A DNA stretch of 64,000 nucleotides from Nesterenkonia pannonica (GCF_019575955.1 NZ_CP080575.1:2635454-2699453), one strand, 5' to 3'; numbered from the stretch's first letter, positions 1 to 10,920 are shown. Numbers and translations: made by a program. The notes: a model not told the origin generated them from the letters alone.

Positions 1-85
1 TCCTGGGTGATGTCCGGCTGCTGCCCGACGTCCGGCGTTGTCCTCATGGACCCACAGTACTGCGCGGTCAGTAGACTCGTCTGCT

Positions 86-1037
86 GTGACAGACTCTCAG
101 CTTCCAGCCCAGGTCTCCGACGTCTTCGATCCGCACCGGTGGCGGACTGTGGAAGGCATCGAGTTCACCGACATCACCTACCACCGGCAGGTCGAGGCGG
201 GATGCTGAGGGCCGTGGTCCGAGATCTCCCGGCGGTGCGGATCGCCTTCGACCGCCCTGAGGTCCGCAACGCCTTTCGGCCGCACACGGTGGACGAGCTG
301 TTCCGGGCGCTGGACCACGCGCGCATGACCTCGGATGTGGGTGCGGTGCTGCTGACCGGCAACGGCCCGTCGGCGAAGGACGGCGGGCACTCGTTCTGCT
401 CCGGCGGCGACCAGCGGATCCGCGGGCGCGACGGCTACCGGTACGCGGAGGGCGACACTGCGGAGACCGTGGATCCGGCGCGCGTAACCGCCTTCACATC
501 CTGGAGGTTCAGCGGCTCATCCGCACCATGCCGAAGGTGGTGATCGCGGTGGTCAACGGCTGGGCGGCCGGAGGGGCCACTCGCTGCATGTGGTGGCTGA
601 CCTGACCATTGCCTCCCGGGAGCATGGGAAGTTCAAGCAGACCGACGCGACCGTGGGCTCCTTCGACGCTTAGCTACGGGTCCATGCTCCTGGCCCGGCA
701 GGTGGGGCAGAAGAAGGCCCGCGAGATCTTCTTCCTCGCTCGGGAGCATTCTGCGCAGGAGATGGTCGAAGCCGGTGCTGTGAATGAGGCGGTGGATCAT
801 GACCGTCTTGAGGAGACGGCCCTGTCCTATGCGCGTGACATAGCCAAACAGTCTCCGCAGGCTGTCCGGATGCTGAAGTTCGCATTCAACGCCGCCGACG
901 ACGGGCTGGCTTACCAGCAGGTCTTCGCCGGTGAGGCGACCCGCATGGCGTACATGACCGATGAGGCAGTGGAAGGCCGTGACTCGTTCCTGCAGAAGCG
1001 TGATGCCGACTGGTCTGCCTTCCCGCACTACTACTAG
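86..1037 (+). CDS. menB: 1,4-dihydroxy-2-naphthoyl-CoA synthase
   Basis: Crotonase-fold enzyme that closes the naphthoate ring of menaquinone from o-succinylbenzoyl-CoA. Visible family signatures are RPEVRNAFRPHTVDEL, FCSGGDQRIRG (oxyanion-hole region), PKVVIAVVNGWAAGG, and the C-terminal EGRDSFLQKRDADWSAFPHYY-type end. The reading frame breaks near 200, 484, 575 and 668. The 484 break (GTAAC where A-G is expected before RLHILEVQRL) and the 668 break (GCTTAGC in FDA-G-YGS) match the window-wide GCCGGC lesion; the 575 break is a lost G in a G run. GTG at 86 is chosen because the family N-terminus (VFDPHRWRTVEGIEFTDITYHR) follows it. A TAGACT hexamer 8 bp upstream could allow a leaderless transcript. 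menE and menA lie downstream, separated by other genes. Confidence 0.93.
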
Positions 1038-1077
1038 GCGGCACGCTCGGACGCCAGTGGCTCGGCGGCGTCCCGGC

Positions 1078-1652
1078 TCAGGGCCGAGCGAACTCTGCCC
1101 TGGCCCGGTCCACGGCGGGCCAGGTCGCGCAGGCGCGGAGATGATCGTTGAGCAGACCCATGGACTGCATGAACGCGAAGATCGTGGTGGGGCCGAGGAA
1201 CGTCCATCCCCGGGCTTTGAGCTCCTTGGCCATGGCGACTGACGCGGGCGAGGTCGTCATGGCCTGCGCCTCGCCCAGCTCGTCCGAGCGGGGTTCATAC
1301 GACCAGATGAAGGCCGCGAGGCTCCCTTCGTCTTCGACGAGCTCCTCGCAGCGGCGTGCATTGTTGATGATCGCCTCGATCTTGGACCTGTTCCGGACGA
1401 TGCCCGCGTCAGCGAGGAGGCGCCCGACGTCGTCCTCCCCGAACCGCGCGACCGTCTCGGCGTGAAAACCTGCGAAGGCTGCTCGAAAATTCTCGCGCTT
1501 GCTGAGGATGGTTCGCCAGCTCAGGCCCGACTGGAAGCTCTCCAGGCAGAGCTTCTCGAAGAGTCTCCGGTCGTCTGCGACGGGAAACCCCATTCGGCGT
1601 CGTGGTACTCCCGCAGCTCAGGGGACTGCTCGGCCCAGGCGCAGCGGGTCAT
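1078..1652 (-). CDS. tag: DNA-3-methyladenine glycosylase I
   Basis: Base-excision enzyme that removes 3-methyladenine from DNA. The protein begins MTRCAWAEQSPELREYHDAE-WGFPVAD and continues FEKLCLESFQSGLSWRTILSKRENFRAAFAGF, then RNRSKIEAIINNARR, and ends WTFLGPTTIFAFMQSMGLLNDHL..C, which is the Tag family layout with the N-terminal Cys/His and C-terminal His/Cys zinc ligands. About 190 residues is the normal size. One frame slip near 1577 (a lost G after WGFP) separates the first 25 residues from the rest. It is convergent with menB, with 40 bp between stops and no obvious operon partner. Confidence 0.92.
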
Positions 1653-1843
1653 CGAGCAGATCGTCGCGGCTTGCGGGGACTCGGAGCCATAGCGACAGGG
1701 TACTCAAGGATCATGCGGATATGACCCTGCAGAAGTTTTTTCGGACGACGTGCAACCTTTCTCGTCCCGCGACGGTAGTCCTGATGTGAGCACAACAATG
1801 TGACCACAATCACTGCCACCAGGCACTAGCAAAGGACACGGTC

Positions 1844-2664
1844 ATGCGTAAATCATTGCCCCTCGCCGCCACTGCCGCTCTCGGTCTGGCAATTGTCGGA
1901 ACTGCCGCACCTGCCCACGCAGACGAGCATGAAGACTCTGCCGCACACCTCTCCGTTCTGCACGCCGTCCCCGACCTCCCGGTCGACGTCTATGTGGACG
2001 GTGACCTGACCCTCGACGACTTCATGCCCGGGGACCTCGCCGGACCTCTGGAGCTTCCGGTAGGCGACTATGAAGTCGCCATCACTGCGGCCGACGCCGA
2101 GGACGATTCCGACCCCGTCCTGGGCCCGGTGAGCGTCTCCTTGGATGAGGGCATGAACTACACCGCCGCCGCACACCTGGACGCTGACGGCGAGCCGACC
2201 GTGACTCCCTTCGTCAACGACACCTCCGACATCGCAGCGGGCGAGGGCCGCCTGACGGTCCGCCACACCGCCGCCGCCCCGAAGTGGACATCTGGGCCGA
2301 CGGAGAGGTCGCCGTCGAGGCCCTCGCCAACCCCGATGAGGCGACCCTCGACCTTCCCGCAGGAAGCCTTGAGGCAGCCGTCTCACTCGCCGGTGAGAGC
2401 GACCCGGTCCTCGGTCCGCAGGCCCTGGACGTGGCGGAGGGCTCCAACACCATCGTCTACGCCTGGGGCTCAGCCGAGGACGGAACCCTCGATCTGGCCA
2501 CCCAGGTCGTCGACGGCATGCACTCGGCTCCGGACGGCGTGCCGACCGGCAACGTGCAGGTGCCCGGCCAGCAGTCGCAGCTCGCACTGATCGCAGGTGT
2601 GGGCCTGCTCGGACTCATGGGAGTAAGCGCCGCCGTGCTGGGCATCCGGCGAGCCCGCGCCTGA
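1844..2664 (+). CDS. Secreted DUF4397 domain protein with C-terminal membrane anchor
   Basis: Signal peptide (MRKSLPLAATAALGLAIVG..APAHA) followed by two DUF4397-type repeats: LSVLHAVPDLPVDVYVDGDL and, after a slip near 2280, a second copy starting LTVRHTAAAP-EVDIWADGE. A single C-terminal hydrophobic segment (LALIAGVGLLGLMG..AAVLGI) and an RRARA tail would hold it at the membrane; no LPXTG motif was found. The function of DUF4397 is unknown; proteins of this kind are cell-surface proteins. The stop overlaps the region of the sortase start (1 bp gap), suggesting co-transcription and possibly a surface-processing partnership. GTAAGC at 2623-2628 encodes Val-Ser where Ala-Gly would suit the membrane segment. 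Confidence 0.8.
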
Positions 2665-2665
2665 T

Positions 2666-3359
2666 ATGGGCGCTCGCCGATTCGCCGAGGCTCCGCGGGC
2701 AGCCGCAGCGCTCACCGCTGCGCTGCTGGGGGCAGCCTGCTCGCGGGCTGCTCCGCCGGTGCGGCCGAAGCCGACGGTGAGCGCCTCCCCTCCTCCCTGC
2801 CCCGGAGAGCTCGGTGCAGCCCATGAGCTCTTCGGGGCAGGGGCGAGAGGACCCTTCGGCAGAGGTGCCCGTGCAGTCGGCTTCCCTCGACGGCACGACG
2901 ACCGCTGCTGCCGCACCTGTTCTGCTGGACTACCCGGACATCGATGCCGATATCCCGGTGCGCCCCTACGGCGTCTCCGCAGACGGTCAGATGGACGTCC
3001 CCGACGATGCGGCGGTTGCCGCCTGGTACCAGTTCGGCAAGACGCCTACCGACGGTGTGGGCACCACCGTGATCGCCGCCCACGCAGGCTCCGAGGAGAC
3101 CCCGATCGGTCCGCTCTACGCACTGACGGAGGCACGGCCCGGTGACGAGGTCACGGTCACCGACGAGGACGGCGAGGAGCACCGCTATGAGGTGTCGGAG
3201 GTCGAGCAGCTCGGCAAGGACGGCCTGGACTTCGCTCCCTTCTTCGAGCGCACCGGCGATCACCGATTGGTGATGATCACCTGCGGAGGCCAATGGATCG
3301 CGGAGGAGAGCAGTTATGCTGACAACGTCATAGTGATCGCCGAGCCTGTGCAGCGGTGA
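2666..3359 (+). CDS. Class F-like sortase, predicted lipoprotein
   Basis: Sortase-fold transpeptidase. The core is clear: PVRPYGVSADGQMDVPDD, then FGKTPTDGVGTTVIAAHAG with the catalytic His, and a terminal RLVMITCGGQW with the catalytic Cys. Reading across slips near 2728 and 2803 gives an N-terminus ending in LLAGCSAG, a good lipobox, so this enzyme may be lipid-anchored rather than held by a transmembrane helix. The catalytic Arg that family members carry just before the last strand (Y-R-DNV-V) appears here as Ala (SYADNVIVIA), which is odd. It sits between the DUF4397 surface protein and an ECF sigma factor; all four genes run in the same direction with short gaps. Confidence 0.85.
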
Positions 3360-3424
3360 TGCGCATCGAGGTCCGCGCGCACCGCATCGCCGCACAGCTG
3401 CCGACGGGCGACTGAGGAGGCACT

Positions 3425-3958
3425 CTGGACAGGGAAAGCCTGGGAGCCAGGTTCGCAGTAAGCGACGAGGACGCCATGCGTGAGCTCTTTGCTGCGCACG
3501 GGTCGCTGATCTTCTCCCTGTGCCTGAGCGCCCTGCGTCACCGTCAGGACGCAGAGGACGCCGCGCAGCAGGTCTTCGTGCGCGCCTGGCGATTCCGGGA
3601 GTCCTATGATCCGGCCAAGCCGCCGGGAGCGTGGCTGACAGGGATTGCCCGACGAGTCATCACCGACACGTTCCACGCCCGCCAGCGGAACCAGCGATCA
3701 GCCGAAGTAAGCGGCGCCGCTTTTCTCCACGCGGCACCCGACCAGCCGATCGAGACCGTGGTGGACCAGGTGACGGTTCATCAGGCGATCAGTGAATTGG
3801 GACCGCCGCAGGATGAGATCCTCCGGATGGCCTACGGGCAGGACCTTCCGGTGCGGACCATCTCCGAGCGGCTGAGCATGCCGGTGGGGACCGTCAAATC
3901 GCACATGCACCGCGGGCTGGCCCGACTGCGCAGGACATTGGAGGTGACTCATGACTGA
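3425..3958 (+). CDS. ECF sigma factor (SigK-like position)
   Basis: RNA polymerase sigma-70 family, extracytoplasmic-function type. Region 2 is RHRQDAEDAAQQVFVRAWRF; region 4 is EILRMAYGQDLPVRTISERLSMPVGTVKSHMHRGLARLRR, a typical helix-turn-helix. The first ATG (3476) lies inside the conserved N-terminal GDE-AM-ELF segment, so the start is probably further up. A GAGGAGG ribosome site at 3414-3419 precedes a CTG at 3425, which I chose with little confidence. GTAAGC at 3458-3463 replaces the expected Ala-Gly before DE. The stop overlaps the start of the anti-sigma gene by 8 bp, the usual coupling of an ECF sigma factor and its antagonist. Confidence 0.88.
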   Translation: MDRESLGARFAVSDEDAMRELFAAHGSLIFSLCLSALRHRQDAEDAAQQVFVRAWRFRESYDPAKPPGAWLTGIARRVITDTFHARQRNQRSAEVSGAAFLHAAPDQPIETVVDQVTVHQAISELGPPQDEILRMAYGQDLPVRTISERLSMPVGTVKSHMHRGLARLRRTLEVTHD

Positions 3959-4815
3959 CCATCAGCACAGCGAGGAGACCTTCGCCGCCGAGGGCCACCT
4001 CACCGACGCCGCGCTCGCCGCCGCAGCCTCCGGGTCCGCCGGCGCCTGGGACGGCCTGGACCACACCGCTGCCGAAGGTCATCTGCAGCGGTGCCCCTGT
4101 GCGCTGGCCAGGTCACAGCCACGCACCGCGTCATCACGGCACTAGCAGTGCCCAGCCCGCTGGAATCAGCGCCCGAGGGCCTGTGGGATCGCATCGCCGA
4201 GGAGCTTCAGATCAGCCCCGCCGCTGGTGAGGACGCCGAGTCCGCCCACGGCGTATCTGCAGCCCGCGGGGCCCCTGCCGGAGGCTCGGAGGCCTCCCAC
4301 CACGACCGCATCGCGACCGTGCATCAGCTGAGGCCACGCCGTACGGCGAGCTCGCGATGGATGCCGGTTCTGGCAGCGGCCGCAGCGGGACTCATAGTCG
4401 GCGGGGCCGCAGTGACGCTGTGGGTCAATGCCGTCGAAGAGGAGGAGCAGCCGCCTGCGGCTGATGCGCCGGCCGTGGTCGGAGGCGCCTCACTGGAGCC
4501 TGTGGCGAGCGACGACCTCACCGGTGAGGCACAGATGGTCGACCGCGGAGACAGGGTGCTCGAACTGACGGTGGACCTCAGCGGGACCGCAGATCCAGCC
4601 GACGGCTACTTTGAGGTCTGGCTCCGCGACGAGGAGGCCAGCCAGCTGATCTCCTGGGCGCTGCAACGGCAGAGTCCACCACGCTCCAGGTCCCGGTAAG
4701 CATCGACCTTTCGGAGTACCCGATCGTGGACGTCTCGCACGAGCACTTCGACGGCGATCCCAACCACAGCGGGACAACCCTGGCGGCCGGTCCGATGGAG
4801 GGCGCCGACGAGTAG
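3951..4815 (+). CDS. RskA-like anti-sigma factor
   Basis: Membrane anti-sigma factor paired with the upstream ECF sigma gene. The N-terminal cytoplasmic part ends in a HLQRC..C zinc-finger-like motif, followed by one transmembrane helix (WMPVLAAAAAGLIVGGAAVTLWV) and an extracytoplasmic C-terminal domain of the RskA type (LELTVDLSGTADPADGYFEVWLRD ... IDLSEYPIVDVSHEHFDGDP). Frame slips near 4090 and 4660. GTAAGC at 4696-4701 gives VPVSIDLS where VPAGIDLS is the family form, one of the clearest examples of the recurrent lesion. Regulated proteolysis of the membrane segment is known for RskA; here it is inferred. Confidence 0.87.
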
Positions 4816-4831
4816 GGTAGGCGGCTGATCC

Positions 4832-5874
4832 TCAGCCTCCCTGCCGCTGCTGTGCGGTGTGGATGCGCTCGATGATCGCCATCACCTCAGCCGATTCCCT
4901 GGGATCGACGGGCAGGGGTCCACCCGCAGGAGTGCATCGGCAAGAAGCGTGTAGAAGGCGGGGTACTGGCCCGCAGGGCTCGACGCGCTGGTCGGACTCA
5001 CCCGCGCCGAGCGTTCCCCATGACTCTTGGGGCTCGAGGCCGTAGTCGGCGTCGGTGACCGCGCCATGCGGCTTTGAGGAAGCCCTCCTGGGAGTCGAGA
5101 CCCCACTTCGTATAGGCGGCCTTCGAGCCGATGACGTGGAATCTCAGGCCCATTCGTGGGGCAAGCCCGTTCATCGACAGGTGGGACCTTGTCCCTGACG
5201 TGTGCTCGAGCGCTACGAAGACGTCGTCGTCGGCAGCCCGCCGGGGCGGTGGGTCGTCACTTCAGCGGTGACTTCGGCGACCGGCCCGAAGAGCTGCAGA
5301 GCCTGGTCGATCAGGTGCGGCCCGAGGTCATAGAGGATCCCGCCGCCCTGTTCGACGGTGGACTCCGCCTTCCAGGACTTCGTCAGCTCCGGCTTCCACC
5401 ATTCGAACCGGGACTCGAAGCGGCGGACGCTGCCCAGTAAGCCGTCGTCGATCAGTCGGCGCAGGGTGAGGAAGTCTGCATCCCACCGCCGGTTCTGGAA
5501 GACCGTGAGCGGCACTCCCAGGCGCTCGGCCTGGGCCACGAGTGCGGATCCTTCCGCTGCATCAAGGACGAAGGGTTTGTCCACCACCACTGCAATGCCG
5601 CGGTCCAGCGCCTCAGCGGCCAGTGGCGCGTGCGATGCCGGAGGGTTCCGATGATGACGAGATCGAGCTCCATGGACCACAGCTGCGACGGGTCGGGGAC
5701 CACTTTCGCCTCAGGGTGCTGCTGCCGGGCCAGCTGAGACCGCTCCGGGTTCCCGGTGACGATCGCGTCGATGCGGTACTCGTCGTCGGCCGCAACCGGG
5801 GGCCCGTGGAACACCTGCCCTGCCAGGCCGAAGCCGATCAGTGCGGTGCGCAGCGGCGCAGTCCTCGTGGTCAT
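4832..5874 (-). CDS. Gfo/Idh/MocA family NAD(P)-dependent oxidoreductase
   Basis: Two-domain sugar or polyol dehydrogenase. The N-terminal Rossmann motif is ALIGFGLAGQVFHGP, close to the YdgJ/YvaA (scyllo-inositol dehydrogenase) subgroup. It is followed by VVVDKPFVLDAAEG with the conserved Lys-Pro, and FQNRRWDADFLTLRRLI and GGGILYDLGPHLIDQAL in the catalytic domain. The reading frame slips near 5660, 5235 and several times between 4880 and 5110, so the C-terminal third is reconstructed from pieces ending IIERIHTAQQRQGG. The substrate cannot be read from sequence. Convergent with the anti-sigma gene, 16 bp between stops. Confidence 0.83.
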
Positions 5875-5970
5875 GTGATGGTCCTCTCTGATCAGCGAGT
5901 CAGCCCTGGCTCGAGCCTACCCTCCTGATCCTCGCCGATGACCTGCGGCATGAGCGCGGGAGGATGTTTG

Positions 5971-7080
5971 TCACCGGCGTAGGGCAGTTCGGGGACGCTC
6001 TCTGCCGCAAGGAGCCGCTCGGGCGGAGCAGCCGAGGGCGTCAGTCGGTGCGTGGAGTGCCCGCAGCGTGCTGCTCAACTGCTTAAGCCAGACCTGCTTC
6101 AGGACGTCGGCCCAGGTGATGACCCCTGTGAATCGCTCATCGGTCCGGACGACGACGAGCTGCTCGCTGTTCTCACGCATTCTCCGGAACACCTCATACA
6201 CCGAGGTTCCCGCCTCCACGGCGAGAGCGGGGCGCGCGAACCCCTCAGTAAGCTCGTCCCCTTCCGCTTGGAGCGTGTCCCTGACGTGGACGACCATGGG
6301 GGACGCGGATGCCTCCGGGCCGATGAGGATCCTGAGGTGGCCGCTCGTCTGCGCGGCACGCTGAACGTCCGCTGCCGTCGCTGCGGTAGGCACCTGGGTC
6401 GGAGCACCGCTGCGTGTGGCCAGCACATCGTCGACGGTGAGAGATTCCAGCCCGATGAAGCGTGCCATCTGAGAGCCTGCATCCACGTCCAGCACACCGG
6501 CCTGAGTGGAGTCCTCCACCAGCTGACGGATGGTCTCGGAGTCATAGCCTGCCGCCGCTGCGCGGTTGATCGGCTCCACTCCGGCTGCAGAGACGAGCCT
6601 GTTCGCCATGCTGTTGATCCAGGTCAGCAGCGGCCTGAACAGTCCGATGAAGGCCCAGTAAGCAGCGCAATGACGCGAGCTGCACGCTCAGGATGCGCGA
6701 TGGCCCACGACTTCGGCGTCATCTCACCCACCACAAGGTGGAGGAAGGTCACCAGAACGAGAGCCAGGCCGAACGCTGCGGCGTCAGCCATCCACGGCGA
6801 GAACCCCATGCGTCGAACATGGGCGTCATGGCGTAGTGAACCATAAGCTTCGTGACGGCGCCGAGGGCGAAGGTGCACGCCGTGATGCCCAGCTGCGCAC
6901 CGGCAAGCATGATGGTGAGCTCGTTGAGGCTTCGCACGGCTGCCCGCGAGGACGCGCTCGAGGGGCAGCGTCCTCCAGGCGGTGCCGCCGTGCCGCAAGC
7001 AGGGAGAATTCGATGATGACGAAGAAGGCAGAGAGGACGATCAGCCCCGCCGTGATCGCGATGACGCTCAGTGCGCTCAT
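5971..7080 (-). CDS. CNNM/CorC-type hemolysin family protein (second of a tandem pair)
   Basis: DUF21 transmembrane domain plus CBS pair, a family linked to Mg2+/Co2+ efflux. The N-terminus MSALSVIAITAGLIVLSAFFVIIEFSLLAARR and the later LAGAQLGITACTFALG and FLHLVVGEMTPKSWAIAHPE are hallmark DUF21 segments. The CBS region includes HLRILIGPEASASPMVVHVRD and VVRTDERFTGVITWADVL. Its ATG overlaps the TGA of the upstream paralogue (ATGA at 7077-7080), so the two are translationally coupled. Slips near 6960, 6800 and 6655. No CorC_HlyC domain is visible after the CBS domains, unlike its neighbour; the last 40 residues look out of frame or divergent. Confidence 0.85.
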
Positions 7081-8451
7081 CGAGGACCCTCCGACTCAGT
7101 GCTCTGCCCGGACCTGATCGACAGGGCCAGCCGGTGCGGAACGTGCCGATCAATGCTCAGGACAGTGACACGCAGCTCGCGCGTCAAGACCTCATCCTCG
7201 TCGTAGTCGGAGGACGCCAGCGGCATCTCGAGCGTGACAGTCTCACCGACGTCCAGAAGGTCCCCAGCGTGGCTCAGCAGCAGTCCGGAGAGCGTCTCGT
7301 AGTCCCCTGGGGCAGGTCGCAGCCCAAGCGTCGCTCCACCTCGTCGAGGTGGACGTCGGCATGGGCCTGCCAGCTCCCGGCGGAGATTTCGATGAGATCC
7401 TCGGGCTCCTCATCGTCATGCTCGTCCGTGATCTCGCCGAAGATCTCCTCGGCTAAGTCCTCCACCGTCACGATTCCGGCGAACCCCCGTACTCGTCAAT
7501 GACGCAGGCCATGGCCGAGGTGCTGCTCTCCAACTTCTTCACCGCTTCCGGCAGAGGCATGACGGTCGGGACGATCACCGGCTCACGCATCAGCTCTGTG
7601 ACAGCAGAGCTGTCGGGGAGGGCCGAGGTGAGGAGGTCCAGGAGGTGGACGACGCCGATGGGCTGGTCATCTGCATCCACGACCGGGTACCGGGTATGCC
7701 CGTCGGCCATCAGTGTGCGCACCTCGCCGACGGTGGTCCGAGGCTGGACGCTGTCGGCCCGCGAGCGCGGGATCATGGCGTGCTCCACATCGTGCTGCGG
7801 GAAGTCCAGCACGCGATCCAGCGCCAGGTACATCTCTTCCGGGAGCTCTCCGGCGACTCGGGAGCTCGCGACGATGTATTCGAGGTCTTCGGCGGTGGCG
7901 CGGGTGTCCACGTCATGCACGGGCTCGACGCGCATCAGTCTCAGCAGCGCGTTCGCTGCGACGTCGAAGACGCTGATGAGCCACCCGAACACCAGAAGGT
8001 AGGCCCTGGTCGATCTCGCCATGCCCTTCGCCAGGGGTCCGGGGTTGGCAATGGCGTAGTTCTTCGGAAACAGCTCTCCGAAGATCATCTGCACCACCGT
8101 GGAGACCGCGAGAGCGAGCGTTGTTCCCACCCCGATGCTGACTGCCGCAGGAACGCCTGCACCGCCGAACAGCACCCCCAGCGAGCGGCCGATGAGGGGC
8201 TCGGCGACTGTTCCGACGAGCAGGCCGGTGACAGTGATCCCGAGCTGCGCCCCGGAAAGCATGAAGGACGTTCGGCGTGTGACGTTCAGTGCCCGGGCGG
8301 CTGAGCGGTCACCGGCTGCGGCCTGGGCGCGCAGCTTGTTCCGATCCACCGACATGTAGGCGAATTCCTGAGCGACGAAGTAACCATTCGCCGCAATGAT
8401 GAACAACGTGAGAATGACTCCTGCGAGAAGAGTCAGCAATGCAGTCAGCAT
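7077..8451 (-). CDS. CNNM/CorC-type hemolysin family protein (first of a tandem pair)
   Basis: DUF21 domain with about four membrane helices (MLTALLTLLAGVILTLFIIAANGYFVAQEFAYMSVDR, LSGAQLGITVTGLLVG, MIFGELFPKNYAIANP), then CBS repeats (MIPRSRADSVQPRTTVGEVR, YPVVDADDQPIGVVHLLDLL) and a C-terminal CorC_HlyC domain (VTVEDLAEEIFGEITDEHD ... RELRVTVLSIDRHVPHRLAL). Slips near 7478 and 7305. The family is implicated in divalent cation transport at the membrane; the substrate here is not shown. It leads a two-gene operon with the shorter paralogue. About 195 bp of non-coding DNA separate it from divergent menE. Confidence 0.88.
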
Positions 8452-8646
8452 GGATTATTCGCTGACGTGCGTTGATCAATTTCCACTGAAGTGGAAACAC
8501 CTCCTGAGCGATGTGACCTGAACACTCCACATCATAAGCTCCCGTATGGGGCTCCGCCACACGCCTGCGAGTGGCGAGACTCTGATGAGCCGAGCAGCTC
8601 GCAGGCTCCGCACAGCGTCGCGCCGAGGTGCGGATACTCTGGTCGC

Positions 8647-9818
8647 ATGAATGGTTGGGCAGATCGGCTCCTCCACGCCGTGGACGAGGCGCTGAACGAT
8701 GACTCCCAGGCCCTCGAGCTCCTTCCGTCTCAGCCGGGGCAGCATCCGTCGTGGATGCCTCGCCGGGACGCCGCGGCTCACGGTGCCGCTGCCGTGGTCC
8801 GCACCTCAGGGTCCACCGGCACCCCCAAAGAGACCCTCCTTCCGGCCGATGCTCTCCGCGCCTCTGCCGCGATGACTGCCCAGGCCCTCGGCGGGCATGG
8901 ACAGTGGCTGCTCACTCTGCAGCCCTCCTACGTGGCCGGACTGGCGGTCCTTACCCGCTCACTGGTCGCAGGCACGGCGCCGGTCCCGCTCCTGGAGCGC
9001 ACCACCGATCCCAGCGCGTTCGTCTCCGCGGCCGGACGCCTCACCGCGGAGCGCCGCTTCGTCTCCTGGTTCCCACCCAGCTCCAGCGGCTCCTCGAGGA
9101 GGCAGACCCCCAGCGGAGGATGACGAGCCAGCACAAGCACGGCCCTGAGGAGCTGCTGGAGGTGCTGCGCAGCTTCAGCGCAGTCCTGCTGGGAGGCGCC
9201 CCACCTCCCCGGAGCTGTTCGACCGCGCTCAGGACCTCGGCATCAGCGTGGTGCGCACCTACGGGATGGCCGAGACATGCGGCGGGTGCGTCTACGACGG
9301 GACCCCCTGCCGGGCGTCACGATGGAGACCGATAATGAGGGCCGGGTCCTGCTCTCCGGCCCCAGGTGGCCCTCGGGTACACCGACCCGGACCTCACCGC
9401 CGAGAAGTTCGACTCTCCCACCCCCGGTGCCCGCAGATTCCGCACCGACGACATCGGCACCATCCGACAGAACACCCTGAGCATCACGGGCCGGGTCGAC
9501 GACGTCATCAACACCGGCGGGGTCAAAGTCTCAGCCGCCCAGATCCAACAGGTCCTCCAGCGTCAGCCCCAGGTCACAGACGCGTTCGTCGTAAGCGTCG
9601 CCGACCCGGAGTGGGGCCAGAAGGTGTGCGCCGCCGTCGTCCTCTCGCACGTCAGCCGCACCCACCCATCGATCGCTTCCCTCAACGATGCCGTCCGTGA
9701 AGAGCTCGGCGCTGCGGCCGTGCCCAAGCACTATGAACTGGTGAGCACCCTGCCCCAGCTTCCCAACGGAAAGCCCGACCGCCAGCAGCTGCTGACCCTC
9801 CTGCAGTCCGGGGACTGA
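8647..9818 (+). CDS. menE: o-succinylbenzoate-CoA ligase
   Basis: AMP-forming acyl-CoA ligase that activates o-succinylbenzoate for MenB. ATP-binding loop RTSGSTGTPKE at about residues 50-60, then VRTYGMAETCGGCVYDG and the hinge/ATP motif RFRTDDIGTI..N.LSITGRVDDVINTGGVKVS. The C-terminal LPNGKPDRQQL carries the catalytic Lys. About 385 residues, short as is usual for actinobacterial MenE. Slips near 9067, 9202, 9308 and 9366. GTAAGC at 9591-9596 gives VVSVADPEWGQ where a Gly before V.DPEWG is expected. menA follows 100 bp downstream on the same strand, so the two likely share expression. Confidence 0.93.
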
Positions 9819-9920
9819 ATCCGATCCACTGCGCGTTCGGAGGCAATGCGCCATACTTTTGGGGTTCCCCAGGCGGCACAGGCCGTCAGCATCGAGGCAT
9901 CACAACGAGTTGGAGGCTCA

Positions 9921-10900
9921 GTGGCGACAGTGAAGCAGTGGGCGGCCGGAGCCCGGCCCCGGACTCTTCCGATGGCGGTGGCGCCCGTGCTCATCGGCGC
10001 GTCAGCAGGGCTCGCTCAGGAGATCAGGGTCGGATGGTTCGCCGAGGCTCCGCTCTCAGGGGCAGACTATTCCCCTGAGAGCCCTGCTGCAGGAATCTAT
10101 GCCGTCCAGTGGGCTGCTGCCCTTCTCGCCCTGGTCGTCTCGTTGGCCCTGCAGGTCGGCGTGAACTACGCGAACGACTACTCGGACGGAATCCGCGGCA
10201 CCGACGACGCCCGGGTGGGCCCGCTGCGGCTCACCGGGTCCGGCGCGGCGCGGCCTGCCCGGGTGAAGCGGGCCGCCTTCCTGAGCTTCGGCGTCGCCGG
10301 GGCGGCAGGTCTGGGCATTGTTCTGCTCACCGGCCACTGGTGGCTCATCGCGGCCGGAGTGGTGTGCATCCTCGCCGCCTGGTGGTACACCGGCGGGAGC
10401 AGGCCCTACGGCTACATGGGGCTGGGCGAGATCATGGTGTTCATCTTCTTCGGCCTGGTCGCCACAGCCGGAACGGCATTCGCCGTCGTGGAAGCCGCCT
10501 CAGCCCAGGGGCCGCAGTCAGCTTCCCGCACGAGGTGTGGATCGGAGCCGTCGGCCACGGCCTGATCGCCTCAGCCCTGCTGATGGCGAACAACATCCGC
10601 GACGTCCCTACAGACCGCGAGTCGGGGAAGCTGACGCTGGCGGTGCGCATCGGCGACAGGCGCGCCCGCGGCGCCTACGTCGCCATGCTCGGACTCCCGT
10701 TCCTGCTTCCCCTCGTCCTTGTCCCGAGCAGTGCGGCGTTTCTGATTCCCGTCGCCCTTCTCATCAGCTGCCTGCCCGCCGGGCGGCGCATTCTGGACCC
10801 CTCGGTGACGGGGCCCGCGCTGATACCCGTCCTGCAGCAGACCTCCCTCGTCGGACTGGCGTTCGCCGCCTCGTTCTCTGCGGCGCTCCTCCTGAGCTGA
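9921..10900 (+). CDS. menA: 1,4-dihydroxy-2-naphthoate polyprenyltransferase
   Basis: Membrane UbiA-family prenyltransferase attaching the polyprenyl chain to DHNA, the step after MenB in menaquinone synthesis. The first Asp-rich motif is NYANDYSDGIRGTDDAR and the second NNIRDVPTDRESGK. Between and after them are about eight hydrophobic helices. GTG at 9921 is chosen because it follows a TTGGAGG ribosome site by 5 bp and gives the family start VATVKQWAAGARPRTLP; an ATG at 9846 in the same frame would add an unlikely 25 residues. One slip near 10505. A stem with CCCCGGC/GCCGGGG arms lies just after the stop. Confidence 0.94.
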
Positions 10901-10920
10901 ACGCCCAGTGCGCAGAGGAA

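Noticed and set aside
6077..6084. GCTTAAGC in the second CNNM-type gene
   Set aside because: It reads in frame as a plausible VWLKQL segment, so I did not count it among the altered GCCGGC sites.
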